Shown here piece by piece: positions 1 to 8,626 of a stretch of 61,293 bases of DNA. A model generated the notes under the pieces. That model was not told where the DNA came from. It did no database searches and worked only from the letters and a program-made list of their open reading frames with translations. Every line of letters begins with the position of its first letter. Position 1 is the first letter of the stretch. Both the position numbers and the translations under genes were made by a program. The DNA comes from Gammaproteobacteria bacterium (GTDB taxonomy: Bacteria; Pseudomonadota; Gammaproteobacteria; Ga0077536), in the NCBI GenBank assembly GCA_016209015.1, contig JACQWY010000024.1, positions 1 to 61,293 on the forward strand, given 5' to 3'.

Positions 1-873
1 CTCGCCTATCACCATCAGGCACTGCTCTATACGCTGCTGTTCAAAGCTGCCGCAGAGACCCTCACCACGCTCGCCGCCGATCCGAAGCATCTCGGGGCAC
101 GCCTCGGCTTCACCGCCGTGCTTCACACCTGGGGCTCGGCGCTGACCCACCATCCGCATCTGCATTGCATCGTGCCGGGCGGCGGTGTCGCCCTGGACGG
201 CACGCGCTGGGTGGCCTGCCGCAAAGGCTTCTTCCTGCCGGTCCGCGTGCTCTCGCGCCTGTTCCGCCGACTCTTCCTCGAAGCACTCGATGCCGCTCAC
301 CGCGCCGGGCAGTTGCAGTGCTTCGGCGAGCATCGCCCGCTGAACGAACCAGCCGCGTTCAACGCCTTCTTGAGCTCACTGCGCAAGACGGAATGGGTCG
401 TCTACGCCAAGCGACCGTTCAGCGGCCCCGCAGCCGTGCTCGCCTATCTCGCCCGCTACACCCATCGCGTCGCCATCGCCAACAGCCGCCTCATCACCCA
501 CGACGAACGCGGCGTCACCTTCAAGTGGAAGGATTATCGCGCTGCCGGCAACGCGCGCTACAAAACCATGACCCTCGCGACCGACGAGTTCATCCGTCGC
601 TTCCTGCTCCACGTCCTGCCGCGCGGATTCCATCGCATCCGGCACTACGGCGCGCTCGCCAATCATCAGCGGGGCGACGCACTCGCCACCGCGCGCGAGC
701 TCCTAGGCGTAGCAGCATCCGTCACGCACGAGGCGGACTCCGCCACGCCGCCACCCGCGCCGACCTTCGTCTGTCCGGGATGTGGGGCCGCCATGCTCGT
801 CATCGCCACCTTCGAGCGCGGACATGCGCCGCGCGCGTTACCGCGCAACCTCGGCCCGCCATGCAGCGACTGA
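1..873 (+). CDS. IS91-family transposase, 5' part cut by window edge
   Basis: The frame is open from base 1, so the gene starts outside the window; at least 290 residues are visible. IS91-type enzymes are HUH/Y2 rolling-circle transposases that nick single-stranded DNA. The HUH-like histidine motif is visible as HPHLHC near codons 51-56, followed by the family's glycine-rich PGGG. The YLARYTHR segment carrying the tyrosine region lies about 100 residues later. The C-terminus has a CPGCG zinc-ribbon remnant. The GTG at 118 is internal, not a start. No second transposon gene is seen and I cannot delimit the ori/ter ends, so whether the element is complete is unknown. Confidence 0.85.
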   Translation, partial: LAYHHQALLYTLLFKAAAETLTTLAADPKHLGARLGFTAVLHTWGSALTHHPHLHCIVPGGGVALDGTRWVACRKGFFLPVRVLSRLFRRLFLEALDAAHRAGQLQCFGEHRPLNEPAAFNAFLSSLRKTEWVVYAKRPFSGPAAVLAYLARYTHRVAIANSRLITHDERGVTFKWKDYRAAGNARYKTMTLATDEFIRRFLLHVLPRGFHRIRHYGALANHQRGDALATARELLGVAASVTHEADSATPPPAPTFVCPGCGAAMLVIATFERGHAPRALPRNLGPPCSD

Positions 874-1267
874 CGAACGTGACACGGAGACGCGAAATCC
901 CGGACGGCTCATCACCGGCCATGGGCGGCTTCGTGCTCGATGAGAAGAAGAGGCTGGAAAGGCTCGCCGATGATCATTCTGGTGCCCGGCACGACGACGA
1001 ATTGCTCGACGCCTCGTCACCCGCAATGCGACAACTGATGCGCTTCACTGCTGAGAGCGAAGCGATCACCACACGACGCGTGATTCAAATCCCCATAGCC
1101 ACGACGGACTTCGTGAGGCGCCTTCGCCGCTACGTGCCGCTGCTGATGCGCGGGCATCTGACAACGCTTAACGGAAGCGGTCGCGTTCGCGATGCATGCC
1201 GTCCACTATCCCGTCTTCGCAATCCTGCCGGCGAGGCCGCCGGCTTTCCGAGGGTCGTGCGACGTGG
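874..1267. other. Intergenic stretch after the transposase, no gene seen
   Basis: I find no convincing coding frame here; the long plus-strand frame crossing it is an arginine-rich shadow of the transposase. It probably contains the 3' end of the IS91 element, but no terminal sequence could be identified. Confidence 0.4.
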
Positions 1268-1360
1268 GGGCGAATTGGGGTCAGGTTCAAATTCCGGCCG
1301 ACCGCATACGAAGAAGCAGGGCGGGTCGATCCGGAAATTGAACCTGACCCCAATTCGCCC
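1268..1360. repeat. REP-like palindrome, family A copy 1
   Basis: Two 30-bp arms (1268-1297 and 1331-1360) are inverted repeats with a single mismatch and flank a 33-bp centre. The shared core is AATTGGGGTCAGGTTC. A second copy lies at 2065-2153. The form is that of a REP/RAYT-type mobile palindrome. It ends only 18 bp upstream of the cadD-like start, so it replaces most of that gene's leader. Confidence 0.85.
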
Positions 1361-1378
1361 GACCCGGTTGCGCTCGGC

Positions 1379-1963
1379 ATGAACCTCGCGAGCCCCCTCC
1401 TCACCGGCTTCGTCGCCTCGGCCGCGACGAACCTCGACGATCTCGTGCTGCTCGTCGCGTTCTTCCTGCATCCCGCGACACGCTTTCCGAAAGTCGTGCT
1501 CGGCACGCTCGCCGGCTCCGCCGCGCTCGCGGCAGGCGGCGTCGTGCTGGGGCGCGCTGCACTCGCGCTGAGCCCGCTCGCGGTCGGCGCGCTCGGTCTC
1601 GTGCCGCTCTGGCTCGGCGCGCACAAGCTCTGGAAGCGGCGTCGCGCACGCCGCGAAGGGCGCGAGCTCACGGCGCACGAAGCGCCCGGCGTGTGGGCAA
1701 TCTGCGGCCTGACGATCGCGGCGGGCGGTGACAATCTCGGTGTCTACGCACCGCTGCTCTCCGTGCGCGGTCTCGAGCTCGCGATCCTCGTCGGGGTGCT
1801 CGTCACGGGGCCCATACTCTGGTGCGCGCTCGCGCGCGCGACGGCCCATCATCCGGCGCTCAGACCCTATGCGATGCGCTACGGGCGCGATGCCGTGCCC
1901 TACGTCTACATCGTCCTCGGGCTCGCGGTGATCGGGGATGGCGTGCGCGAGTACCTCGCGTGA
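1379..1963 (+). CDS. CadD-like cadmium/cation transporter, membrane protein
   Basis: This 194-residue protein is almost entirely hydrophobic, with about five or six membrane segments. It carries a TNLDDL motif near the N-terminus and GGDNLGVY in the middle, the paired acidic/asparagine motifs seen in the CadD and related LysE/TerC-like cation exporters. Length fits the CadD family (about 200 aa). The frame is open upstream, but the upstream peptide only translates the palindrome at 1268-1360, so the ATG at 1379 is preferred. The gene stands alone after a repeat and an IS element, suggesting an accessory gain. The substrate (Cd or another divalent ion, or quaternary amines) cannot be told from sequence. 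Confidence 0.75.
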   Translation: MNLASPLLTGFVASAATNLDDLVLLVAFFLHPATRFPKVVLGTLAGSAALAAGGVVLGRAALALSPLAVGALGLVPLWLGAHKLWKRRRARREGRELTAHEAPGVWAICGLTIAAGGDNLGVYAPLLSVRGLELAILVGVLVTGPILWCALARATAHHPALRPYAMRYGRDAVPYVYIVLGLAVIGDGVREYLA

Positions 1964-2064
1964 CCGCGCGTGCGCTCGTGGCGTGGGCCGGCTCCGGATG
2001 ATGGGCTTTCAACCCAACGGTCATGAAGTTTGTGCAGCGCCCGCAATCATGAAAGACGCGTAGA

Positions 2065-2153
2065 GGGAATTGGGGTCAGGTTCGATTTCGCGGCGAACGT
2101 TATGGCGCGTACCCGGGCGCTCCCCCGCGAATTCGAACCTGACCCCATTTCCC
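2065..2153. repeat. REP-like palindrome, family A copy 2
   Basis: Inverted arms of 29 bp at 2065-2093 and 2125-2153 differ at two positions and share the GGGGTCAGGTTC core with the copy at 1268-1360. It lies between the convergent ends of the cadD-like gene and the luciferase-like gene. Confidence 0.85.
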
Positions 2154-2242
2154 GCCGGCGCCGCCGCTCTTTCACGGCAGCTCTTTCACGGCATCCTATG
2201 AAGCGTGCTGCGGTTCGACGTGGCAGCACCGGTACGGCATCA

Positions 2243-2378
2243 CGTAGGTCCGATTGGCGCCAGCGTAATCGGACGTTGAATCGGTCAACGCCGCCGCCCG
2301 TTCCGGCAGTCGCGCTCCATGCGTTGCGTACGCGGGGCTGGACGGACGTCCGATTACGCTGCGCCAATCGGACCTACG
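2243..2378. repeat. Long inverted repeat, family B copy 1
   Basis: Arms of about 33 bp (2243-2276 and 2346-2378) are inverted copies with one indel. They share TAGGTCCGATT and GTAATCGGACGT with copies at 6159-6264 and 16710-16817. It ends 6 bp from the stop of the minus-strand luciferase-like gene, between convergent genes, and could serve as a transcription terminator or barrier in both directions. Confidence 0.85.
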
Positions 2379-2383
2379 AAGAA

Positions 2384-3232
2384 TTACCCGGCCTTCAACG
2401 ACTCCGCGAGCTTCGCGAGCGTGTCGAGGCGTGGCAGCACCGTGTCCGCGCCTTCCGAAGGCACGGCGAACACGAGCTCCGTATAACCTTCGGCCATCAG
2501 CGCGCGGCAGCGATCTTCTTTCGTCGGCGCGAAGAACAGACCGAGCGTCAGATCCTCGAAGCGTCGGCCGCGTTTCGCGCATGCTTCTTTCAATTGCTCC
2601 ACCGTCCCGCTCGTCGGATAGCCGCCGACCGGCGTCCAGCCATCGCCGTATTCCGCGACGCGATCGGGAATGTACTTCGAGTTCGCGCCGATCCAGATCG
2701 GCGGGCCACCGGCCTGCAGCGGTTTCGGATAGGACAGCATGGGATCGAAATTCACGTATTCGCCGTGGAATTCCGAGATCTCGTCGCGCCACATCGCCTT
2801 CATGGCGAGCACGTATTCGCGGACGACCCGCCAGCGCTTCTTGAACGGGTGGCCGTGGTTCTCGAACTCGGGTTCGTTCCAGCCGCAGCCGACGCCGAGC
2901 GTGACGCGTCCGCCGGAGAGCCGGTCGAGCGAAGCGACGGTCTTCGCGAGCGCGATCGGATCGTGCTGGGCGACGAGCGCGACGCCGGTGCCGAGGCGGA
3001 TGCGCTTCGTCACCGCCGCGCACGTCGCGAGCGCGACGAAGGGATCGTAAGTGCGGCGATAGGGCTCGGGGATCTCCTGGTCCTTGAAGTAAGGCGAGAC
3101 CGAGTTGCACGGGAAGTGCGTGTGCTCCGGCAGGAACAGCCCGTCGAGCCCGCGCTCTTCCACGGCGCGCGCGATCTCGGCCGGCTGCATCGACTTGTCG
3201 GTGGCGAAAAAGAAGATCCCGCACTGGACCAT
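2384..3232 (-). CDS. LLM-class luciferase-like flavin/F420-dependent oxidoreductase
   Basis: The 282-residue protein is a bacterial luciferase-like TIM barrel that uses FMNH2 or F420H2. The family signature is spread along the sequence: an early PEHTHFP segment, RIRLGTGV near residue 80, the LDRLSGGRVTLGVG motif near residues 103-116, and GGPPIWIGA near residue 170. Length suits the F420-dependent TIGR03619-like group. The ATG at 3232 is chosen because conserved barrel strand 1 (GIFFFATD) begins right after it; the frame continues upstream without family sequence. It stands alone, converging on the cadD-like gene across two repeats. The substrate is unknown; cofactor choice between FMN and F420 is uncertain. 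Confidence 0.85.
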   Translation of the reverse strand: MVQCGIFFFATDKSMQPAEIARAVEERGLDGLFLPEHTHFPCNSVSPYFKDQEIPEPYRRTYDPFVALATCAAVTKRIRLGTGVALVAQHDPIALAKTVASLDRLSGGRVTLGVGCGWNEPEFENHGHPFKKRWRVVREYVLAMKAMWRDEISEFHGEYVNFDPMLSYPKPLQAGGPPIWIGANSKYIPDRVAEYGDGWTPVGGYPTSGTVEQLKEACAKRGRRFEDLTLGLFFAPTKEDRCRALMAEGYTELVFAVPSEGADTVLPRLDTLAKLAESLKAG

Positions 3233-3271
3233 GGCTCTCTCCTGCAAACGTGACGAGGGGTATAGTAGCGC

Positions 3272-3457
3272 ATGCCGGCGCCGCACCGCGCCGGCTTCCC
3301 ATCGGTGTTCGCAGAGGTTGCTGTCGTGTTGAAGGAGAGGCTCACGCTCTGGAGCTGGATGCTCAGTCCGAGAATCATCACGTGGACGATCGTGCTCGTG
3401 CTGACCGTGCTCGTCGTGCTCTATCTGCTCTGGTCGCACTATCATCACGTGATATGA
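3272..3457 (+). CDS. Possible small single-span membrane protein
   Basis: A 61-residue frame ends in one strong membrane segment (roughly residues 38-54) and a histidine-containing tail. A shorter version could start at the GTG at 3326. It sits between the divergent luciferase-like gene and the AhpD-like gene, 22 bp upstream of the latter. No family is recognised and coding status is uncertain, but the hydrophobic run is unlike the arginine-rich shadow frames nearby. Confidence 0.35.
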   Translation: MPAPHRAGFPSVFAEVAVVLKERLTLWSWMLSPRIITWTIVLVLTVLVVLYLLWSHYHHVI

Positions 3458-3479
3458 CGCACGTCCGTTACGACACGCG

Positions 3480-4502
3480 ATGACGTTCCGCCATCTCGCC
3501 GCGCCGCGTCCGGCTGACGAAGCCGCCAGGCGCGCGGCACTGGCGATCGGTCGCATGGGCGGCGCGCTCGCACCCGTGCTGCTGCTGCATGCGGGCATCC
3601 CCGGCACGCTGCCCGCGCTGTGGGCGTATTGCCGCGCGACGCTCCACGGCAGTCTGCTGCCGCGGACCTCGAAAGAGATCGCGGCCGCAGCGATCGCGAG
3701 CGCGAACCGCTGCCCCTGGAGCTTCGACGCGCATCTCGTCGCGCTCGTCGCAGGCGGCGCACGCCGGAGTGCCGAGGCCCTCGTCCGCGGCGATTACGAA
3801 GCGCTCGGCGACTCCGGGCACCGCGCTTGCGCCGAATGGGGCGCGCTCACGCTCGAGGCCGGCAACCCCGCGCTCCTCGCGGCCCCGTGCCCGGGCGCGG
3901 CACGCGCCGAGCTCCTCGGCACGGCCGTGCTCGCCCATCATCTCGATCGGCTCGCGACGGTGTTCCTCGCCGGCAGTCCCGTGCCGGGGCCGGAGGCGCT
4001 GCGGCCGCTCGCGCTCGGGCTCGCGGGTCTGCGCCATGCCGGCGCCTGGCGTCGCGCCGCGCGCGCGACGGCAGAGCCGGCGGCGATCGCCGGCACGGCG
4101 GACGGGGCTCCGGCGTGGTCGACGGCGGCCCCTGCGATCGGCGCGGCCTTCGTCGCGCTGTCGAACGCGCTGGAGCACGCGGGCGGGCGCGTGCTCGCAG
4201 AGCCCGTCGTGAGCCGCGTGCACGATTACGTGTCGTCCTGGGACGGTGAGGCGCCGAGCATCAATCGGCACTGGGCGGATCGCCCGTTCCAGCCTCTCGG
4301 CGCGAGCGAGCTCGCGGCCGGGCGCTTCGCGCTGCTCACGGCGCTCGCGCCGCAGCAGGTCGATGCGATGGTCGTCGGCGAATTTCGCCGGCATCACGCG
4401 GACGAGACGACGCTCGTCGAAGTCGCGGCCTGGGCGGCGTTCACCGCGGCGCAGCGGATCGGGGCGTGGCTCGGGACGGCTGCGCAACTGCGATCAGCGT
4501 AA
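3480..4502 (+). CDS. AhpD-like / carboxymuconolactone decarboxylase-fold protein
   Basis: The 340-residue, alanine-rich all-helical protein has an AhpD-type core: a SKEIAAAAIAS helix near residues 63-73, then NRCPWSFDAH near residues 75-84. In AhpD-like peroxidases the matching motif is CxxC followed by histidine; here only the first cysteine is present, replaced further on by S-F-D-A-H. Peroxidase activity by the usual dithiol route is therefore doubtful. At 340 aa it is long enough for two CMD-type halves, and a second histidine-bearing helix (RRHHADE) lies near residue 302. It may be co-transcribed with the small frame at 3272-3457. The function is not known. Confidence 0.65.
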   Translation: MTFRHLAAPRPADEAARRAALAIGRMGGALAPVLLLHAGIPGTLPALWAYCRATLHGSLLPRTSKEIAAAAIASANRCPWSFDAHLVALVAGGARRSAEALVRGDYEALGDSGHRACAEWGALTLEAGNPALLAAPCPGAARAELLGTAVLAHHLDRLATVFLAGSPVPGPEALRPLALGLAGLRHAGAWRRAARATAEPAAIAGTADGAPAWSTAAPAIGAAFVALSNALEHAGGRVLAEPVVSRVHDYVSSWDGEAPSINRHWADRPFQPLGASELAAGRFALLTALAPQQVDAMVVGEFRRHHADETTLVEVAAWAAFTAAQRIGAWLGTAAQLRSA

Positions 4503-4610
4503 GCGCGATCGCAGAGTTCTTCGGTTCCGCGTTTGCCGAAGGCGAGCGCCGCGCGTAGGCCCGACGCGGAATTCTTCCGATGCCGCGGGCAACTGATCCC
4601 GCCGGCGATG

Positions 4611-5519
4611 CTAGGGCTTCAGATCCTTCAAGCCGCGCTGCAGACCGGCGCGCGGCACGGCGTTTTCCGGCGCAGTGTAATCGCCGTCGAGCGGTGCGAC
4701 GGTGATATAGCCCTCACCGAACAACGTCGTGTCTGAATCCTCGACGTCGGGGCCGGGCGTGACGCGCTTGAACGGCGCGGTGTATTCGCCGGGCGCGGTT
4801 TCCTGGAAGCTGATGTTGAAATAGGAAGACTGGCCCTGCACGGCGGCTTTCACGCCTTTGACCAGCGCGGGCGGCAGCGCGGGATAGTTCACGTTCAGTA
4901 TCTCGCGCGGCTTCATGATGCGGCCCGTCGCGCAGCCCTCGTCGCGGAGGCGAGCGATCAGGCGCGTCGCGAATTCCGCGACCTGCGCGAAGTGCTCGAG
5001 GTTCTGCGGATCGCGTGGATTGCCCTTCGTCGGCAGGTCCGTGCTGAACGCGAGGCCGGGCACGGGCGGCTGGAGGAGCTGCACGCCGGCGACGGTCGCG
5101 CCGACCGTACCGGAGATCGGCGTCGCCGGGCCGATGTTCGCGCCTTCGTTGATACCGGAGACGATCAGATCCGGGCGGTGGTCGGGCCCGAGAATGCCGG
5201 TCACGCCGAGGAGCACGCTGGTCGCGGGCGTACCGCCGACGGCGTAGATCTTGTGCTCGGCATCCTTCGTGACCGCGACCTTGCCGAAGTTCAGTGCGGT
5301 GGAGACGCCGCTGTTGTTCTTGTCGGGGGCGATCATCGTCACGTCGAAACCGGCTTTCGTGAACGCGCTCTGCAAGGCCTCGATGCCCGGTGCCTGATAG
5401 CCGTCGTCGTTCGTGAGCAGGATCTTCACCGGCGCTTTGCAGTCGAATGCCGCGGCCGTGCCTGAAATCGCGAGCACGAGCCCGGCGACGAGCGCCTTTA
5501 CAGTCTTCTTCACTTGCAT
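4611..5519 (-). CDS. SurE-like 5'/3'-nucleotidase with signal peptide
   Basis: The protein (302 aa) begins with a clear Sec signal peptide (charged KK, hydrophobic stretch, AAA before about residue 25). SurE motifs follow: the metal-binding TNDDGYQAPG at about 36-45, PDKNNSGVS near 66-74, GTPATS near 96, SGINEGANIG near 121 and LNVNYP near 208. SurE enzymes are metal-dependent nucleoside monophosphate phosphatases and are normally cytoplasmic, so this is an exported paralogue likely to act on periplasmic nucleotides or other phosphate esters. The C-terminal part is longer than the classic 250-aa enzyme. It stands alone, converging on the AhpD-like gene and divergent from the DUF1993 gene. Confidence 0.9.
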   Translation of the reverse strand: MQVKKTVKALVAGLVLAISGTAAAFDCKAPVKILLTNDDGYQAPGIEALQSAFTKAGFDVTMIAPDKNNSGVSTALNFGKVAVTKDAEHKIYAVGGTPATSVLLGVTGILGPDHRPDLIVSGINEGANIGPATPISGTVGATVAGVQLLQPPVPGLAFSTDLPTKGNPRDPQNLEHFAQVAEFATRLIARLRDEGCATGRIMKPREILNVNYPALPPALVKGVKAAVQGQSSYFNISFQETAPGEYTAPFKRVTPGPDVEDSDTTLFGEGYITVAPLDGDYTAPENAVPRAGLQRGLKDLKP

Positions 5520-5643
5520 GCTCCCACGGCGGCCGGCGACGCACGGCGCAGCGTTGTTGTTCGTTGAACGAGCGGGCCGCCGCGGACCGCAGCCCTGTTA
5601 GAATGCTGAGCCTACCGTCCCGGATTCAGGAGTCAACCAGCCC

Positions 5644-6144
5644 ATGAACGTCTATGACCTGACGATTCCAGTCTTCACCGGCATGCTGCGCAACCTCTCG
5701 AAGCTGCTCGAGCGGGCCGAGGAACAGGCCGCATCGCGCAAGTTCGCGCCGGAAGCGCTGCTCGACGCGCGGCTCTATCCCGACATGTTCCCGCTGACGC
5801 GGCAGGTGCAGCTCGCGACGGATTTCGCGAAGGGCACGGCCGCGCGTCTCGCGGCTCAGGACGTGCCCAAGTGGGACGACACCGAGCGTGGTTTCGCGGA
5901 GCTGCAGGCCCGGATCAGCAAGGCGCTCGATTATCTCGCGACGATCGCGCCCGCGGCGTTCGACGACGCCGAGAGCCGCGCCATCGAGCTCAAGACGCCC
6001 GCCGGCACGTTCCACTTTCGCGGCGACGAATTCCTGCTGACCTGGGGCCTGCCGAATTTCTACTTCCACGTGACGACGGCCTACAACATCCTGCGTCACA
6101 ACGGCATCGAGATCGGCAAGCTGGATTTCCTCGGCAAAGCTTGA
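5644..6144 (+). CDS. DUF1993 family protein
   Basis: This 166-residue soluble protein matches the DUF1993 family in length and pattern: an N-terminal VPVFTGMLRNL-like helix, LYPDMFPLTRQVQ near residues 40-52, and a C-terminal LPNFYFHVTTAYNILRHNG region. The family is a four-helix DinB-like fold of unknown biochemical role, found in bacteria and fungi. Histidines near the C-terminus could bind metal, but this is inference. It is a single gene, converging on the SAM hydrolase-like gene across repeat B2. Confidence 0.85.
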   Translation: MNVYDLTIPVFTGMLRNLSKLLERAEEQAASRKFAPEALLDARLYPDMFPLTRQVQLATDFAKGTAARLAAQDVPKWDDTERGFAELQARISKALDYLATIAPAAFDDAESRAIELKTPAGTFHFRGDEFLLTWGLPNFYFHVTTAYNILRHNGIEIGKLDFLGKA

Positions 6145-6158
6145 GGGACACGCGTATG

Positions 6159-6264
6159 CGTAGGTCCGATTAGCCGAAGGCGTAATCGGACGTTCGTGCG
6201 CCAGTAAACCGCTGCGGTGAACCGAACGAACGTCCGATTACGCTGGCGCTAATACGGACCTACG
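6159..6264. repeat. Long inverted repeat, family B copy 2
   Basis: Arms of about 37 bp flank a short centre; the left arm carries TAGGTCCGATTAGCC and the right arm its inverted copy with one extra base. It begins 15 bp after the DUF1993 stop and lies between convergent genes, as do both other family B copies. Confidence 0.85.
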
Positions 6265-6341
6265 AAGTCTTCATGGGATGGCACTGGACATCCCTTCGAC
6301 AGATGCTCCGAAAGCCGGAGTATGACCCGGCACCACACGCC

Positions 6342-7154
6342 TCATACCCCGCCACCCTCCGTCACCACCACCGGCCCACCGCGGCCAAGGCCCAACAGCG
6401 CCGCTGCGTTCTGCTCGGCGCAGGCGATCTCGAGCACTTCGAACGAATTCACGAGCGCGAGCAGGGTGCCGGGCGGCACGTCGCCGTAAGTGCGGTGGAG
6501 CGGCAGCACGCGACCCGCGGCCTTCACGACCGGACGCGTGAAGCCCGCGAGATCGGCGGCCTCGATGTTCGTGATGAGATTGCCGAAGTGATCGCTCGTT
6601 ATCACGCAGCCGGCGAGCTCGCGTCCGCGCCGCACCGGGCGCTCGATCAACTGCGGGATGTAATCGTCCGTCGCGACGCCGATCGCGAGCGGGTCGAGCG
6701 TGCCCGCCGCGAGTGCGGCGGCGAGCGGTGCGAAGAAATCCCGGCCGTGGAACGTCGCCGACAGGGTACCGAGACGGAGGCTGCCGAGACGTTCGCGATC
6801 GACGAGATAGGCGGTGCCGCCCGTGCGTTCGACGAGTCCCGCGAGCAGACCGTTGTCCGGCGCGAGGAACAGATGCCCCTGGCCGAGCACGAGCAGCACA
6901 CCGCGCTCGGTGCCCACCCCGGGATCGACGACGGCGAGGTGCACCGTGCCTTTGGGGAAATACTGGAACGAGCGCTCGAGCCAGAAGCCGGCCTCGGCCG
7001 GCCAGTGGACGTGCGCTTCGTGCGTGAGATCGACGAGTCGCGCGGCGGGGAAGCGGCTCAGCATCACGCCCTTCATCGTGCCGACGAAGGGCCCGCGATG
7101 ACCGAAGTCCGTCGTGATGCTGATGACGCCGCAGGCTTGGAAATTCACGGGCAT
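6342..7154 (-). CDS. SAM hydroxide adenosyltransferase (DUF62) family protein
   Basis: The 270-residue protein has the DUF62/SAM hydrolase layout: TTDFGHRGPFVGTMKGV near residues 14-30, the VVDPGVGTERG loop near 74-84, APDNGLL near 98, STFHGRDFFAP-like near 133-142, and a second-domain DHFGNLITNI near 190-199. Characterised members split S-adenosylmethionine into adenosine and methionine, with halogenases such as SalL as relatives. It starts 37 bp after the end of the crotonase gene on the same strand and may be co-transcribed with it. The in vivo role in bacteria is poorly known. The family call is firm; activity is inferred. Confidence 0.85.
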   Translation of the reverse strand: MPVNFQACGVISITTDFGHRGPFVGTMKGVMLSRFPAARLVDLTHEAHVHWPAEAGFWLERSFQYFPKGTVHLAVVDPGVGTERGVLLVLGQGHLFLAPDNGLLAGLVERTGGTAYLVDRERLGSLRLGTLSATFHGRDFFAPLAAALAAGTLDPLAIGVATDDYIPQLIERPVRRGRELAGCVITSDHFGNLITNIEAADLAGFTRPVVKAAGRVLPLHRTYGDVPPGTLLALVNSFEVLEIACAEQNAAALLGLGRGGPVVVTEGGGV

Positions 7155-7191
7155 GATCGCAACTCCCGGCGGCGGCGCGCCGCCGTCTCGT

Positions 7192-7986
7192 TCAGGGCTT
7201 CGGATACCAGCTCGGGTCGCGCTTCTCGACGAAGCTCGCGAACCCTTCCGCGGCCTCGCGCGACTGGCGGATCGCCGCGTGCGAGGCGACGAGCTCCTCG
7301 AACAACGCCTCGCTCATGATCGAGCCCGCGCAGCGCATCACGCCGCGCTTCGTCTGCGCGACCGCATCCGGCGCCGCCATCAGAATTCCTTCGATGATCG
7401 GCTTCGCGGCTTCGTCCAGCCTGCCGGGTTCACAGACCTCGTGCACGAGACCGATGCGCCGCGCCTCGCAGGCATCGAAGCGTTCGCAGGTCACGGCGTA
7501 GCGGCGCACGTTGCGCTCGCCGATCGCGGCGTTCAACTGCGGGAAGATCACGCTCGCGAACACGCCCCAACGCGCCTCGCTGATCGCGAACTTCGCGTCG
7601 CTCGAGGCGATCACGATGTCGCAGGCCGAGGCGACGCCCGTCCCGCCGCCGATGCACGAGCCGTGGATGAGGGCGATCGTCGGCACTTTGAATTCGTTCA
7701 GGCCGCGCACGACCGCCGCGGTGCGGCGCGAAGTCTCGAGGTTCGTCGCCTCGTCCTTCGTCGCGATGTCGCGCAGCCATTTCAGATCGGCGCCGGCCTG
7801 GAAGTGACGGCCGTTGCCGCGGACGACGACGACGCGTACGCGCTCGTCGGTCGCGAGCGTGCCGAACGTCTCGAGCAGGGCTGCGACGAGCTCGGCGTTG
7901 TAGGCATTGTTCTTGTCGGGACGGTTCAACGTGACGGTCGCGACGCCGCGGGCGTCGACGCTGCACAGGACTACGTTCTCGGTCAT
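7192..7986 (-). CDS. Enoyl-CoA hydratase/isomerase (crotonase) family protein
   Basis: The 264-residue protein is a complete crotonase: the N-terminal VTLNRPDKNNAYN motif (residues 17-29), the oxyanion-hole segment GRHFQAGADLKWL near 59-71, and GSCIGGGTGVASACDIVIAS near 110-128. Its overall look resembles methylglutaconyl-CoA or isohexenylglutaconyl-CoA hydratases of the leucine/acyclic terpene routes, though the carboxylase and dehydrogenase genes of those pathways are not beside it. Its neighbours are the DUF62 gene downstream and a small membrane-anchored hypothetical upstream. The substrate is unresolved. Confidence 0.85.
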   Translation of the reverse strand: MTENVVLCSVDARGVATVTLNRPDKNNAYNAELVAALLETFGTLATDERVRVVVVRGNGRHFQAGADLKWLRDIATKDEATNLETSRRTAAVVRGLNEFKVPTIALIHGSCIGGGTGVASACDIVIASSDAKFAISEARWGVFASVIFPQLNAAIGERNVRRYAVTCERFDACEARRIGLVHEVCEPGRLDEAAKPIIEGILMAAPDAVAQTKRGVMRCAGSIMSEALFEELVASHAAIRQSREAAEGFASFVEKRDPSWYPKP

Positions 7987-8074
7987 TGCACTCCCCTCTG
8001 CGCTTCCAGGATGTCGTCGTCGCCGCGCGTACGTTGCGCGCGGGCAGGGTGAGATTGTAAACGAGAGCGGCGGG

Positions 8075-8509
8075 CTACATCCCCTCTTCGACGTCGATGA
8101 TGCGGCGGTCGGCGCGCACCCAGTAGCGGAAATCGACGCCGCGCTGATTCAGCCGGCAGACCGAGGGCGCGACCCAGATCTGTTGGACACCGTCGGCGAG
8201 TGCGAAGTGGAAGTAGAGGTAGTTGCGTGGATCCTTGCGCGCGCCCTGCCGCTGGCCGAGACGTTCAAGGAGATCGCGCGCCACGTCCTCGTAGGCAGCG
8301 AGCTCGTCGAAGGACAGGCGCGTCGCGCCGGTCATGGTGAGGCCGGCCTCCTTCGTCTCGCAGACCGTCGGCTGCCGGCTCGCGGGCGCAGTCTCCGCTT
8401 CGCGCATTGCCCGACGCGCGTCGTCGACGTCGCGCAGCAGCGAGAAGATCGCGATGGCGACGCATGCGAGCACGAGCAGCGTCGAGCCGGGGAAGGTCCG
8501 TGTCGGCAT
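8075..8509 (-). CDS. Membrane-anchored hypothetical protein
   Basis: This 144-residue protein has one N-terminal membrane segment (about residues 8-26) followed by a soluble, probably periplasmic domain with two cysteines (in TVCETKEAG and SVCRLNQRG). The ATG at 8509 is preferred to the ATG 20 codons upstream because a GGAG stands just before it and the membrane segment follows. I do not recognise a family. It lies 88 bp upstream of the crotonase gene on the same strand. Confidence 0.6.
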   Translation of the reverse strand: MPTRTFPGSTLLVLACVAIAIFSLLRDVDDARRAMREAETAPASRQPTVCETKEAGLTMTGATRLSFDELAAYEDVARDLLERLGQRQGARKDPRNYLYFHFALADGVQQIWVAPSVCRLNQRGVDFRYWVRADRRIIDVEEGM

Positions 8510-8626
8510 AGGCTCCGGGGGGCTTCTTGGGAAAGCGCGGATTCTGTCAGGATATGGGAGGGAGGACAAACCTGGCGGCAGCGTACCGAGTGCCGGATCG
8601 GCTGTGATTCAGCGACGAACGACAAA

